A stretch of 42,004 nucleotides of DNA from Bacillus sp. 522_BSPC (GCF_001076885.1 NZ_JVDT01000002.1:1-42004); one strand, 5' to 3'. Positions 16,458 to 24,916 are shown, numbered from the stretch's first letter. Numbers and translations are program-made. Notes: generated by a model not told the origin, from the letters alone.

Positions 16458-16865
16458 ATGAATAACAAAGATATAGCAGAGATTCGAAAACAATTTAAGT
16501 TGGATAACGATTTACTGAAAATAGTGGTGGAAGAAGAGAGTACTCCTACTTTGGATACTAAAGAGATTGAACGTGTGCTGAAGGCGAGCGGCGTAAAAGA
16601 TATGAATACGGAAAAAGTGGAAAGGGCATTTCAGCAGGTGGTTGAAGACAAAACGTATGAAATGAAAGCAAGCCATATCGTTCCGAGTTACGCGTCCAAG
16701 TCCATTAAGATCAGCACAAAAGTAGCGAATGTTGCAATCAGCCCTCAAGACTTGAGATATGTCAAACAGGTCAATTAAAATGGCAAACGCTGTCTATTGA
16801 TCAAGGTGGAAGAAGACTCGATGATTGAAGGATTTAAGCTGCTTCCGGAAGAGCTGTTGGAGTAA
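16458..16865 (+). pseudogene. DUF4317 protein with large internal deletion and stop
   Basis: The frame begins like DUF4317 (MNNKDIAEIRKQFKLDNDLLKIV). It jumps directly to the C-terminal part (EEESTPTLDTKEIERVLKASGVKDMNTEKVERAFQ...SYASKSIKISTKVANVAISPQDLRYVKQVN). A TAA then interrupts, and the same frame goes on as NGKRCLLIKVEEDSMIEGFKLLPEELLE to 16865. Intact members are about 400 residues; roughly 250-300 are missing in frame. Codon use is GC-richer than in nearby relics. Function of the family unknown. Confidence 0.75.
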
Positions 16866-16982
16866 GAGAGATTGGGTGATCCTTCAGCCAGCTATCTAAA
16901 ATGGACAGGGGAAAAAACCTCATTTAGCCCTGTTACGGTGAACCGTATCACAAATAGTGGTAAAGCAGAGAGTGGAAGTTGA
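16866..16982 (+). pseudogene. Unrecognised C-terminal tail ending in a 48-bp repeat
   Basis: 38 open codons, in the same frame as the DUF4317 relic, read GDPSASYLKWTGEKTSFSP then VTVNRITNSGKAESGS and TGA. The last 48 bases recur at 19259-19306, where the peptide reads VTMNRITNSGKAESGSSA. In another frame both copies end in EPYHK plus TAG, like the relic at 1677-1784. I cannot tell which frame was functional. Confidence 0.35.
16932..16979 (+). repeat. 48-bp direct repeat, copy 1
   Basis: Matches 19259-19306 at 47 of 48 positions (G or A at the seventh base). The core is TGAACCGTATCACAAATAGT. Flanks are unrelated except for a nearby TTT..CCCT. Confidence 0.85.
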
Positions 16983-17028
16983 ATTAAGCAAAACCGTATT
17001 AGAACAAATTAAATAAATTAACAGCCCC

Positions 17029-17068
17029 TAAGGATTTTATATCAAGTCTGAAGGGGTTTTATATTTGT
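17029..17068 (+). terminator. Weak terminator-like hairpin
   Basis: GCCCCTAAGGATTTT...GAAGGGGTTTTATATTTG: CCCCT pairs with AGGGG across a 24-base loop and is followed by TTTTATATTT. Confidence 0.4.
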
Positions 17069-17175
17069 CTTAGAATAAGTTATAACAGGGGAATAAACGT
17101 TCTGTTTTTGTTAAACTATTCGATGGTTAACGGTATAATAGTACATAGAAGAACGTAGAAAAGGAAGGTAGAGCA

Positions 17176-17679
17176 ATGTTAAATAACATAAAAACTTTGA
17201 TCTATCAACCAGAGGGCAGGGATACATCAGTAGAAGTTAAAATAGCAGATGAAACAGTTTGGATGACACAGAAGGCAATTGCAACACTTTACCAAACCAC
17301 TATGCAAAATATAACAATTCATTTATAAATATTAGTAGAATATTAGATTTACTTCAAGATACTAAGTATTATATAGTACAAAATAAAGAAGGAACTAGAA
17401 AAGTAAAAAGGAAAGTTTTACATTATAATCTAGATACTGTTTTTAATATCGCTATAAGAGGCCAATATTTTGAGGAGTTTAATAATCTTATTAATTTCGC
17501 GCAAACAAATGGAACGCAGATTTGGAGAAATATTAAAAAACTCTTTAGAAGGAATTGTTTATATTTATGATAAATATAGAGTGGACAATTACATCGTTGA
17601 TTTCTATATACCACAATTAGAATTAGTGATTGAATATGATGAAAAACATCACAAAAAACAAATAAAGGACGATAATTAA
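17176..17679 (+). pseudogene. RhuM-like protein fused to DUF559 endonuclease domain, broken
   Basis: An ATG after AAGGAAGG opens MLNNIKTLIYQPEGRDTSVEVKIADETVWMTQKAIATLYQTTMQNI, the start of RhuM-family proteins. A shift leads to ISRILDLLQDTKYYIVQNKEGTRKVKRKVLHYNLDTVFNIAIRGQY. A second shift leads to ERRFGEILKNSLEGI and the DUF559/Vsr-like fold VDNYIVDFYIPQLELVIEYDEKHHKKQ, where D and E of the PD-(D/E)xK core are visible. The frame stops at 17679. Several segments are lost between the pieces. RhuM or antirepressor N-termini joined to a DUF559 domain occur in phage and island genes. Not functional as it stands. Confidence 0.65.
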
Positions 17680-17793
17680 TCTTCTTGTTGTTGTCTTTAA
17701 TAAGGATGGTGACAACAATGATGAATAAAAAAATAATTTCTGGAAAAGATAATCTAAGACAAAATATAAATTCTAAGAAAGAAGTTGAGAACA

Positions 17794-18942
17794 ATGAAAG
17801 CAGTTACTTTTCAAGGTGTAAAAAATATGCAAGTCAAAGAAGTACCAAACCCAACAATTCAAAAGAATGATGATATTATTGTTCGCATTACTTCAAGTGC
17901 AATTTGTGGTTCTGACCTTCATATTTATCAAGGGGCAGTACCAGCTACAAAAGATTATGTATTAGGACATGAGCCGATGGGTATTGTTGAAGAAGTTGGT
18001 TCGGAAGTTACAAAGGTAAAAAAAGGTGATAGAGTAGTTCTTCCATTCAACATTTCATGTGGTCATTGTCATTACTGTCAAAATGAAATGGAGAGCCAAT
18101 GTGATAATTCTAATCCTAATAAGGCTGTAGACACTGGGGGTTATTTTGGTTTCACTGAAAGATATGGTGGGTATCAAGGTGGTCAAGCGGAACTCCTTCG
18201 TGTACCATATGGTAATTTTATTCCTTTTGTTATCCCAGAATCAGTAGAATTAGATGATGAAAAATTGTTGTTTATGTCAGATGTATTACCTACCGCTTTA
18301 TGGAGTGTCGAGAATGTAGGAGTTAAAAAGGGTGATACAGTTGTCGTTCTTGGTTGTGGACCTGTTGGTTTTATGGCACAAAAGTTTGCATGGTTGAAAG
18401 GTGCAAGTCGAGTGATTGCAGTTGACAATGTTCCTTATCGCTTAAATCATGCTAAAAAAATGAACAATGTGGAAGTAATTAACTTTGATGATTTTCCAAC
18501 ATTTGATGATGCTGGAAAATATATTCGTGAATTAACAAAAGGTGGAGCAGATTGTGTCATTGATTGTGTGGGAATGGATGGGAAGAAAACTCCTAAAGAA
18601 GCACAAGAACAACAAATGGGTTTAGTTGGGGGAACTACAAGCCCTATACAAATTGGTATGCAAGCTATTAAAAAATTCGGAAATTTACAATTAACAGGTG
18701 TATATGGTTCTGTTTACAATCAATTTCCTTTAGGTAATTTATGGGAAAGAAATATTCGTATAAGAATGGGGCAAGCACCTGTTGTTCATTATATGCCAAT
18801 ATTGTTTGATATGATTCAAAAGGGTGAATTTGACCCTACTGAAATTATCACGCATGTTGTACCGTTAGACCGAGCAAGTGAAATGTATAAAACCTTCTAT
18901 GAACATGCAGATGATTGTATAAAAGTAGTTTTAAAACCATAA
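17794..18942 (+). CDS. Zinc-dependent alcohol dehydrogenase (MDR superfamily)
   Basis: 382 residues from the ATG at 17794 (MKAVTFQGVKNMQVKEVPNP). Catalytic zinc ligands are C38 (ICGSDLHIY) and H59-E60 (LGHEPMG). The structural zinc site is the four-Cys cluster in SCGHCHYCQNEMESQC. The Rossmann motif GCGPVG follows, with a lobe ending in VVPLDRASEMYKTFYEHADDCIKVVLKP. It resembles the long-chain ADH / formaldehyde-dehydrogenase-like group common in Bacillus. It probably oxidises an alcohol or reduces an aldehyde with NAD(H). It is the only intact gene between two 48-bp direct repeats and looks like a survivor in a decayed zone. Confidence 0.9.
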   Translation: MKAVTFQGVKNMQVKEVPNPTIQKNDDIIVRITSSAICGSDLHIYQGAVPATKDYVLGHEPMGIVEEVGSEVTKVKKGDRVVLPFNISCGHCHYCQNEMESQCDNSNPNKAVDTGGYFGFTERYGGYQGGQAELLRVPYGNFIPFVIPESVELDDEKLLFMSDVLPTALWSVENVGVKKGDTVVVLGCGPVGFMAQKFAWLKGASRVIAVDNVPYRLNHAKKMNNVEVINFDDFPTFDDAGKYIRELTKGGADCVIDCVGMDGKKTPKEAQEQQMGLVGGTTSPIQIGMQAIKKFGNLQLTGVYGSVYNQFPLGNLWERNIRIRMGQAPVVHYMPILFDMIQKGEFDPTEIITHVVPLDRASEMYKTFYEHADDCIKVVLKP

Positions 18943-18964
18943 TGAAAAATATAATTATTTTAAT

Positions 18965-19051
18965 TCTTTACGCTTTAATGGTTTCAAGGATAATCCCGAT
19001 AGTCCAAAAGGAATTGGCATACCAGTATCGACCTTAGTTACATATAAATAG
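18965..19051 (+). pseudogene. Short C-terminal protein fragment
   Basis: 29 codons read SLRFNGFKDNPDSPKGIGIP then VSTLVTYK and a stop. It looks like a real C-terminus by composition. Not recognised. Confidence 0.3.
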
Positions 19052-19086
19052 GTATTTGTTATAAAAAAGGTGTTTTAATAATGCTA

Positions 19087-19125
19087 AAAAGCAGTGTGAT
19101 TTCAGGTGTGAAATCCACTGCTTTT
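19087..19125 (+). terminator. Strong terminator hairpin
   Basis: AAAAGCAGTG-T-GATTTCA pairs with TGAAATC-CACTGCTTTT (17 pairs, 4-base loop GGTG). It probably ends transcription from the ADH gene or of the fragment after it. Confidence 0.8.
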
Positions 19126-19258
19126 ATGCATGTTTTTACATTTGCTTTTTCCTACGTGGGTACTTCAAAAGAGAATGGCTTAGTCTTAATTAGGTATCCC
19201 CTTTAAATAGATATTAAATTTCAATTTTAATTACATTTAAATGTTTGTCCCTCGTAAC

Positions 19259-19306
19259 GTTACGATGAACCGTATCACAAATAGTGGTAAAGCAGAGAGT
19301 GGAAGT
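19259..19306 (+). repeat. 48-bp direct repeat, copy 2
   Basis: 47 of 48 bases match 16932-16979. Its left end is part of a perfect 12-bp palindrome, CGTAACGTTACG (19253-19264), because six extra bases (CGTAAC) precede the shared GTTACG here. Confidence 0.85.
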
Positions 19307-19424
19307 AGTGCTTGATAAAGAGTGGTTAGAAAAATTGCAATAAAATTAATGAAATAATTCAAAGTTTAATTTCAAAAGAGGGAATAACAATCAGATACAA
19401 TCCCTCTTATATATTTCTTCAGAG

Positions 19425-20157
19425 TTATTCAATATGCTCAGACGACTCTAGTAATGCTTTGCTATAATTTACTCCAGCATTATAAACTTGTTTTGCACTA
19501 ACAAAGAATATCCAAAACGATAAAAACAATACAGTTATAATGACTGATATAATTTCAAAAATAGGAACAGCAGAAATATTAAGTCCAACACCATAGTTTT
19601 TATAGATTGAAAATAATTGTATTGCTATTAATATTGAACATATTGTTAATCCGAAAGTTTTTAAACCAAGTAAATTTCTAGCCTGTCCATAAGAAACATT
19701 TTCATTAAAAATTAAAGAATATTTAGCCTTGTCTCTTGTTCTTTGTCTTAGGTAATCAATACAAGAATTAAATTTCTGGATTGCCTCTAAGGGGTCTTCT
19801 AGTTCTCTTTCTTTTGTTGGGATATCCACGTTTGTTAGTAACCTTAATTTTTGGTGATAACGATTTTTTGTTTCTTTATTTAATGTTTTATCGTTATTCC
19901 TTAAAATTATAGTAGCAGGAAGAGCCCCCCACATTAATAGATAGTTTATCTTGTACTTTTTTTCCTGAAGTTCTTGCAAGTATAGAAAGTGGAATTGATA
20001 TGCCTAAACCAACAATTAGACTAATAATAGTTCCTTCGAGTGACCGGATTTCAGGGAACCAAAAATACAACCAAATGATAATTGGTGCGACCGTCAATAA
20101 TGCAGATAGATATCTTGCCTTCCTTTCATAGGTATTAAGTAGAACCTCTAGATTCAA
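19425..20157 (-). pseudogene. Two-part membrane protein of an island family, one frameshift
   Basis: A TTG start at 20157 after AAGGGGGAG opens LEVLLNTYERKARYLSALLTVAPIIIWLYFWFPEIRS, two membrane helices, then LARTSGKKVQDKL. Near 19935 the frame shifts by one base, and the protein goes on as MWGALPATIILRNNDKTLNKETKNRYHQKL...DPLEAIQKFNSCIDYLRQRTRD...LIFNENVSYGQARNLLG plus two more helices. I recognise the pattern RGKxxxxxLxxxWGGxPTTxxLRHxD with TKxRYH and ENxxYGxxRNLxG. This family of four-helix membrane proteins occurs scattered in genomic islands and has no established function. The shift lies at a run of six G, so a sequencing or slippage origin is possible. Confidence 0.7.
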
Positions 20158-20181
20158 TTTCTTTCTCCCCCTTATTATTTG

Positions 20182-20400
20182 TTATTTTTCAACATTTGGA
20201 TTAAAGGAAAGGGGAGTTATGGCAGTCCAACCTGTCCTAGTCGGCATATTTTTGTGATGTCTAATTGTTGCACCTCTTCTGATAAAGGCATTCACTACGA
20301 CTTTTTTTGGATGGTCTTCAGTCAGTTTTGATACCGAAACTAAGGTAGTAGTAGTCTGTTCGGTACCCTCAGATACTTTTTCACCAATAATTATATCAAG
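20182..20400 (-). pseudogene. C-terminal part of an unknown protein upstream of the membrane gene
   Basis: An open frame without its own start codon reads LDIIIGEKVSEGTEQTTTTLVSVSKLTEDHPKK..., then AFIRRGATIRHHKNMPTRTGW, and stops 25 bases before the membrane protein start. The two were probably one operon. The frame continues upstream into the lipoprotein gene on the other strand, so the 5-prime part has been lost or overwritten. Family not recognised. In similar loci this position is often held by a soluble partner (inference, weak). Confidence 0.5.
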
Positions 20401-20433
20401 AACACTAGGTTGAAAGATAAAAGGGGGAATACG

Positions 20434-21126
20434 ATGAAAAAAATCACTTGGTTACTGACAGTATTACTTACAACCATACTACTAACTAGCTGCAACCAAC
20501 CTGCTAGTAGTGATGAAGCAAAGAATATTGATCGAGAGGAAACAAATCGATTAATAAGTGAAAAAGACACACAAATTAGTGAACTACAAAAAGAAAAAGA
20601 AGATTTACAAAACTCATTAGAAAATATTGAGTTAGATTTAAAATACACAAAGGAAGAAGCGGATTATTACAAACAATTACTTAACGACATAATAATAGAT
20701 TTTAGAGATGAACAGGAAAATGAACTCTCTAGAGATTTATGGGAATATGAATTGAATGTTAATGGGATAGTAGTTTCGGATAATGGAGTTGTAAACACAA
20801 AAAATAATATTATTGAAATATCCATTGTACAAATGCAACCACCCTATCAGATTTTACCTAATAATGTGTTTTTAAATGGTAAAATCAGTGGTGATTATTA
20901 TGATCATATCTCAGATTTTAGCCAAACTCCAAATGAAACTTATGAAACTTATGAAACTTATGAAACTTATGAAACTTATGGAACTGATGGAACCATTATA
21001 ACTGGGATGCATTATAAATTTAATAACCTAAATGCTGGTTCAACTATTACATTCACCATTACGGATGAACTGAAAGAAAGGCTAAATTTAATGACTTCTC
21101 AAATTATCGTAACTAAGGTTGAATAA
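20434..21126 (+). CDS. Coiled-coil lipoprotein with variable repeat
   Basis: 230 residues from the ATG at 20434 (AAAGGGGGA upstream). Signal peptide and lipobox LLTTILLTSCNQP. Residues about 25-75 form a coiled coil (NRLISEKDTQISELQKEKEDLQNSLENIELDLKYTKEEADYY). The C-terminal half looks beta-rich and may be an immunoglobulin-like domain (NVNGIVVSDNGVVNTKNNIIEIS, then TITFTITDELKERL), interrupted by (ETY)5. The tract comes from a perfect 9-bp microsatellite. Surface-anchored in the membrane; function unknown. No clear partner gene. Confidence 0.75.
   Translation: MKKITWLLTVLLTTILLTSCNQPASSDEAKNIDREETNRLISEKDTQISELQKEKEDLQNSLENIELDLKYTKEEADYYKQLLNDIIIDFRDEQENELSRDLWEYELNVNGIVVSDNGVVNTKNNIIEISIVQMQPPYQILPNNVFLNGKISGDYYDHISDFSQTPNETYETYETYETYETYGTDGTIITGMHYKFNNLNAGSTITFTITDELKERLNLMTSQIIVTKVE
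20935..20979 (+). repeat. Nine-base microsatellite inside the lipoprotein gene
   Basis: Five perfect copies of GAAACTTAT, then a degenerate GGAACTGAT. Each copy adds ETY, so copy-number change keeps the frame. Confidence 0.95.
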
Positions 21127-21306
21127 CTACAAAACGTGATTCAATTAGATGCTATACATCAATTAGGAACTCCGCCTTATTAAAGTAAAACGGGGAGCGT
21201 TAGTTGAATAAAAGCAATAACAATTAGGCTGTCATTTTATGGAATCCTAATTTAATAGTAATAAATCAACATTTAACACTAACACAGCGTTGAGAATTGT
21301 AGTTTT
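21127..21306. other. Gap before hairpin array
   Basis: No coding remnant. CCGCCTTATT...AAAACGGGGAGCGTTAGTT around 21173-21204 could form a weak stem. No T-run follows. Confidence 0.4.
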
Positions 21307-21655
21307 GGTGGTGTCAGGAGAGCGAGGTGACACCGTCATTTTTAGGGATTGCAAATTCGGTGGTGTCAGGAGAGAAAGATGCCACCGTCATTTTTAGGAA
21401 TTGCGAATTTGGTGGTGTCAGGAGAGCAAGATGGCACCTTCATTTTAAGGAATTGCGAATTTGATGGTATCAGGAAAGAGAGATGGCACCTTCATTTTAG
21501 GAAATAGCAGATTTGATGGTGTCAGGAGAGCGAGATGGCACCTTCATTTTAAGGAATAGCAGATTTGATGGTGCAAGGAGAGCAAGATGGCACCTTCATT
21601 TATAGGAATTACAGATTTGAGGGTATCAAACGTTAGGAATGATACCCTCTTTTAT
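21307..21655. repeat. Seven tandem 52-bp units, each with a hairpin
   Basis: Units begin at 21307, 21359, 21411, 21463, 21515, 21567 and 21619, exactly 52 bases apart with no insertion or deletion. Each unit has a stem (consensus GGTGTCA / TGRCACC) around an 11-base loop (GGAGAGCRAGA), then CNTCATTTTTAGGAATTGCGAATTT. First and last stems pair perfectly; inner ones use G-T wobbles or single mismatches. Since 52 is not divisible by 3 and stops occur in all frames, it is not coding. The units are contiguous with no unique spacers, so it is not a CRISPR. The last unit (GAGGGTATCA / TGATACCCTC plus TTTTAT) looks like a terminator. Confidence 0.9.
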
Positions 21656-21703
21656 AAGAATTATCTTTTTGACGTCAGAATAATGGAACGCACCCTAGAA
21701 AAA

Positions 21704-21748
21704 GGGACAAATTGAAATGAATATCCATACATAGTCCGATATTGTCCC
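21704..21748 (-). terminator. Terminator of the SgrR-like gene
   Basis: GGGACAA and TTGTCCC, 10 bases after the minus-strand stop. Read on the minus strand the stem is followed by TTTTTC. Confidence 0.65.
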
Positions 21749-21757
21749 ATTCTTTGC

Positions 21758-23539
21758 CTAAAGTTTACTCACATGCACCAACTCATCCTCTGGATCGATC
21801 CATAGATGATGATAATCTGGTAGGCCTAAGGAGTTAATTTCAAGCCCTTTTAGAAATGGTTGATAGCTCAACTTATTCGTTGCGTGATAAAGGAAATGAA
21901 CGAGAACATTTTCTTTTAACATATCTTCAATTCTCTGTAAGTGAACCATTCTTCCCTCTGAAGTTTCCACCCTTTGAAATACCTCTAGTTCCAAATCTAT
22001 ATTTTTTTGAGTATCCTTATCTAGGAATTTTCTAAAAAAAGAGTTTTCACTTTTGTAAATGGTTAATAAGCTTAATTCAACATCCTGATCAAGTATGACT
22101 GATAATAGGAGGATGTCCCCATTTAAAATAGACTCATCCGTATCGTAATTAATAGGATGGAGATTAAGGGACAGACCAATCTTCCTCCCTTGTTTTTGTA
22201 ACCATTCGGCACTTTCATATCCTTCATTTAGATTAAAATAATATAGATAAATAGTTTCCCCGTTATAACCACTTCTTAGTAAGTACTCCTTTGCTTTAGC
22301 AATAGACGATTTATTTATTTTGTAGAGTCTACTTACATCGGGCAAAAAACTAGTGGCAGCTAAACTTCTATTTCCTCCAAGTCCCTTTATCATTTCAACT
22401 GGATTCATGATTTCTTGAATAGCTAATTTAAAATATAGGTTGTGCTGATAACCTTCTTTATTTTGATTAAAGGCCAAAAATCTACTACCTAACAACTGAT
22501 AATCTAATATAACTGGGTTTGAGTCTTTTTCCGTAGCATTCAAGGCAGTAAATTGATTTGGGTATGCATGCCCTCTTTTATTCATCCATATATCAAGTTG
22601 GTCAATTAGAGCTCTTTCACGAAAGTATTCTTCAAAGGCTTGGAGACATATAAAATTTTTATTGAATTCCTTTACTAGAAACGGACCTGTTCCAATTGGA
22701 ATGTGGTTTTGTGAGTGGGATGGATGAATGATAGAACAGTGAAAGGATGATAAAATTCTTGGGAAAAATAAATTTTCCCTCTCTAAATGAAATGCGATGG
22801 TAAAATCATCAACAATGACTACCTCCCGGATATCTTTTAATAGTGGATATATGGCAGAGTGACTTCCTTCTATTAAAATTCGTTTCATTGTATATTGTAC
22901 TTCTTTTGCAGTGACCATTTCCCCATTATGAAATCTAACACTTTTTCTTAAATAAAAAGTCCACTTTCTTCCATTGTGTTTCTTTTTCCAAGCATAAGCT
23001 ATACATGGATTAGTTTGGTTTAATTCACTATTATATGAAACCAATGTGTTAAATATCTGATTTACCAAATGAGCCTCAGAATAAAAAATGGTTTCTAAAG
23101 GATCTAGTGAATGAACTTCTTGAGGAAGTATTATTCTTAGGATGCTCTTAGTTCCAAAATGCGAATGTTCAATACTAGGGCCGAGTTTTTCATAAAGAGA
23201 CTGAAATAAAAACTTCTGATTTTCTTCAGAGAGGGTAGGGGAGTTTGCGAGGTCAACGATATCCCCTACCCTATTTTCGGCTGACATCTGGAATATGTAC
23301 TCCTCCACTGTTTCGCTAAATGAGGAGTGGTAAACCAAGGTTGAGAGGTTTCCTCTTCCTCTCCCAGGCTTCCATGTAATTCTTTGTTCTTCACTCAATT
23401 TCTTAAGCAAATAGTTTGTGTTTCTAATAGAGCTACAGAAAGTTTCTGCAATTTCACTAATAGAAATGCTAATTTCTTCGTAGGGCTTTACGGCTTTGTG
23501 TCTAGCTCTTAACAAAATTAAATACTCCATTAATCTCAA
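21758..23539 (-). CDS. SgrR-family regulator (wHTH plus solute-binding domain)
   Basis: About 593 residues. I prefer the TTG at 23539, because the GGGAGGG that would be its ribosome binding site lies inside the first codons of the longer ATG form (23554). Residues 1-110 form a winged-helix domain (LMEYLILLRAR...ISISEIAETFCSSIRNTNYLLKKLSEEQRITWKPGRGRGNLS). From about 135 it is an oligopeptide/solute-binding protein 5 type domain (PQEVHSLDPLETIFYSEAHLVNQIFNTLV...VRFHNGEMVTAKEVQYTMKRI...PIGTGPFLV). No signal peptide, so it acts in the cytoplasm as a ligand-sensing regulator. It is divergent from an MFS exporter, the usual target of Bacillus members. Confidence 0.88.
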   Translation of the reverse strand: MRLMEYLILLRARHKAVKPYEEISISISEIAETFCSSIRNTNYLLKKLSEEQRITWKPGRGRGNLSTLVYHSSFSETVEEYIFQMSAENRVGDIVDLANSPTLSEENQKFLFQSLYEKLGPSIEHSHFGTKSILRIILPQEVHSLDPLETIFYSEAHLVNQIFNTLVSYNSELNQTNPCIAYAWKKKHNGRKWTFYLRKSVRFHNGEMVTAKEVQYTMKRILIEGSHSAIYPLLKDIREVVIVDDFTIAFHLERENLFFPRILSSFHCSIIHPSHSQNHIPIGTGPFLVKEFNKNFICLQAFEEYFRERALIDQLDIWMNKRGHAYPNQFTALNATEKDSNPVILDYQLLGSRFLAFNQNKEGYQHNLYFKLAIQEIMNPVEMIKGLGGNRSLAATSFLPDVSRLYKINKSSIAKAKEYLLRSGYNGETIYLYYFNLNEGYESAEWLQKQGRKIGLSLNLHPINYDTDESILNGDILLLSVILDQDVELSLLTIYKSENSFFRKFLDKDTQKNIDLELEVFQRVETSEGRMVHLQRIEDMLKENVLVHFLYHATNKLSYQPFLKGLEINSLGLPDYHHLWIDPEDELVHVSKL

Positions 23540-23654
23540 ATTGGTCCCTCCCATAAAAGGTGCAAATGTTACTTGTTGTTTTCACTTTTTATCATTTTAT
23601 TTCAGGTTTAAAGTAAATACAACAGATAATTTCAGAAATATGGAGGCGAGGCCG

Positions 23655-24908
23655 ATGCTTGAATTACTTAAAGATAAAATATATATCCGATATTGGTTGG
23701 CGGTAGTTGTTTCTTTTCTAGGTGATGCCATGACGCTAACTGCTGTTGTTTATTTTGTCGGAACCCATACAGACAATCCCCTAATGATTAGTTTCGTTTT
23801 TGTTGCTCAATTACTGCCAGTGGTCATCATTGGACCCTTTATTGGGCCTTTAATTGACAAATATTCAAGTCGATGGGTAATGGTATATTCAGATATATAT
23901 AGATTTTTAATGGTATTCTTAATGGTATTTTTCTACGAGAATATCCCATTATTGTTATTACTAGTATTTTTACAAGGAATTGGAACAGCTTTTTTTGAGC
24001 CAGCTCGTATGTCTTCCATTCCAACTATTGTCGGTGACCATCGTATTCCTCAAGGAATTGCACTATTTCAGAGTACGATAGCTGTTATTAAGTTAGGTGG
24101 GCCTGTAGTCGCTGGGCTTCTATTAGCCTTTCAATCCCCGAAGAACATATTTTTTATTGATTCATTCACATATCTTATTTCGGGAGTTCTTATCTTTAGC
24201 TTATCTATTTTAAAGATAGATTCTAACAAGAACCAGCCTAGCTCAAATTCGTATCTGAAAAATCTGTTTGATGGAATAGTGGAGATGCTTAAGACCCCAA
24301 TTTTATTCTTTATGATTTTATTTCTAGTCCCTGTCATGATGGCATTTGGAATGTTTATGACAAACTATAAGGCCGTTATGCTCCAAGTGTTTGAAGTATC
24401 AAAAATTGAATTTGGTGTGATGGAAGGAATCTTCGCATTTGGTACGGTGATTGGTGCTGTCCTAGGGTCAAAGCTGTTAAATAAAATGGCCCATTATCGT
24501 TTATTATATGTATCGATTGGTGTACTAGGTTTTTCTATTATATGTGTATATTTCATCACGGAAATAAGCTTTCTATCGAATTCGCTCCTATATCCATTAA
24601 TATTGTGGAGTTTAGTGATTGGTCTTACAAATGCTTTAATGATGGTACCTACGAGTACGATCTTTCTTCAACATATTCCTGAGGAAATAAGGGGAAGAGG
24701 TACAGCCATTTTCTATTCGATATTTAATCTATTTTTGTTAATGGGTACCCTTATTGGTGGATATTTAGGGGGAATAAATATTGTTGCAACCTTGATTGTC
24801 GCAGGTTCCGTTTTAATGATTACTGCCCTTACTTATCCTTTATATAGAAATTCTACCTTGCTCGTAAAAGTAAGAGATACAATTAAACCAAAAGAAGTAT
24901 CAAATTAA
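23655..24908 (+). CDS. MFS exporter
   Basis: 418 residues from the ATG at 23655 (ATGGAGGCGAGGCCG carries the ribosome binding site); the longer in-frame form has a poor N-terminus. About 12 hydrophobic helices. FLGDAMTLTAVVYFV near the start and FIGPLIDKYSSRWVMVYSD (loop 2-3) place it in the MFS_3 efflux group, together with FFEPARMSSIPTIV and RGRGTAIFYSIFNL. It probably exports a small drug or metabolite that the divergent SgrR-like protein senses. The 115-base gap between the two starts should hold both promoters. It ends at the hairpin at 24917. Confidence 0.85.
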   Translation: MLELLKDKIYIRYWLAVVVSFLGDAMTLTAVVYFVGTHTDNPLMISFVFVAQLLPVVIIGPFIGPLIDKYSSRWVMVYSDIYRFLMVFLMVFFYENIPLLLLLVFLQGIGTAFFEPARMSSIPTIVGDHRIPQGIALFQSTIAVIKLGGPVVAGLLLAFQSPKNIFFIDSFTYLISGVLIFSLSILKIDSNKNQPSSNSYLKNLFDGIVEMLKTPILFFMILFLVPVMMAFGMFMTNYKAVMLQVFEVSKIEFGVMEGIFAFGTVIGAVLGSKLLNKMAHYRLLYVSIGVLGFSIICVYFITEISFLSNSLLYPLILWSLVIGLTNALMMVPTSTIFLQHIPEEIRGRGTAIFYSIFNLFLLMGTLIGGYLGGINIVATLIVAGSVLMITALTYPLYRNSTLLVKVRDTIKPKEVSN

Positions 24909-24916
24909 GTAGTCCT

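Noticed and set aside
17423-17794. Minus-strand 123-codon frame
   Set aside because: It is antisense to the RhuM/DUF559 relic, whose plus-strand pieces match known families.
20391-20648. Minus-strand frame of 85 codons with Ser/Phe-rich sequence
   Set aside because: It lies opposite the lipoprotein gene and has the low-complexity look of an antisense shadow; a different minus frame (20182-20400) is the better one.
21307-21655. CRISPR array
   Set aside because: Units of 52 bp follow each other without unique spacers, the whole unit is repeated, and no cas gene is present in the window.
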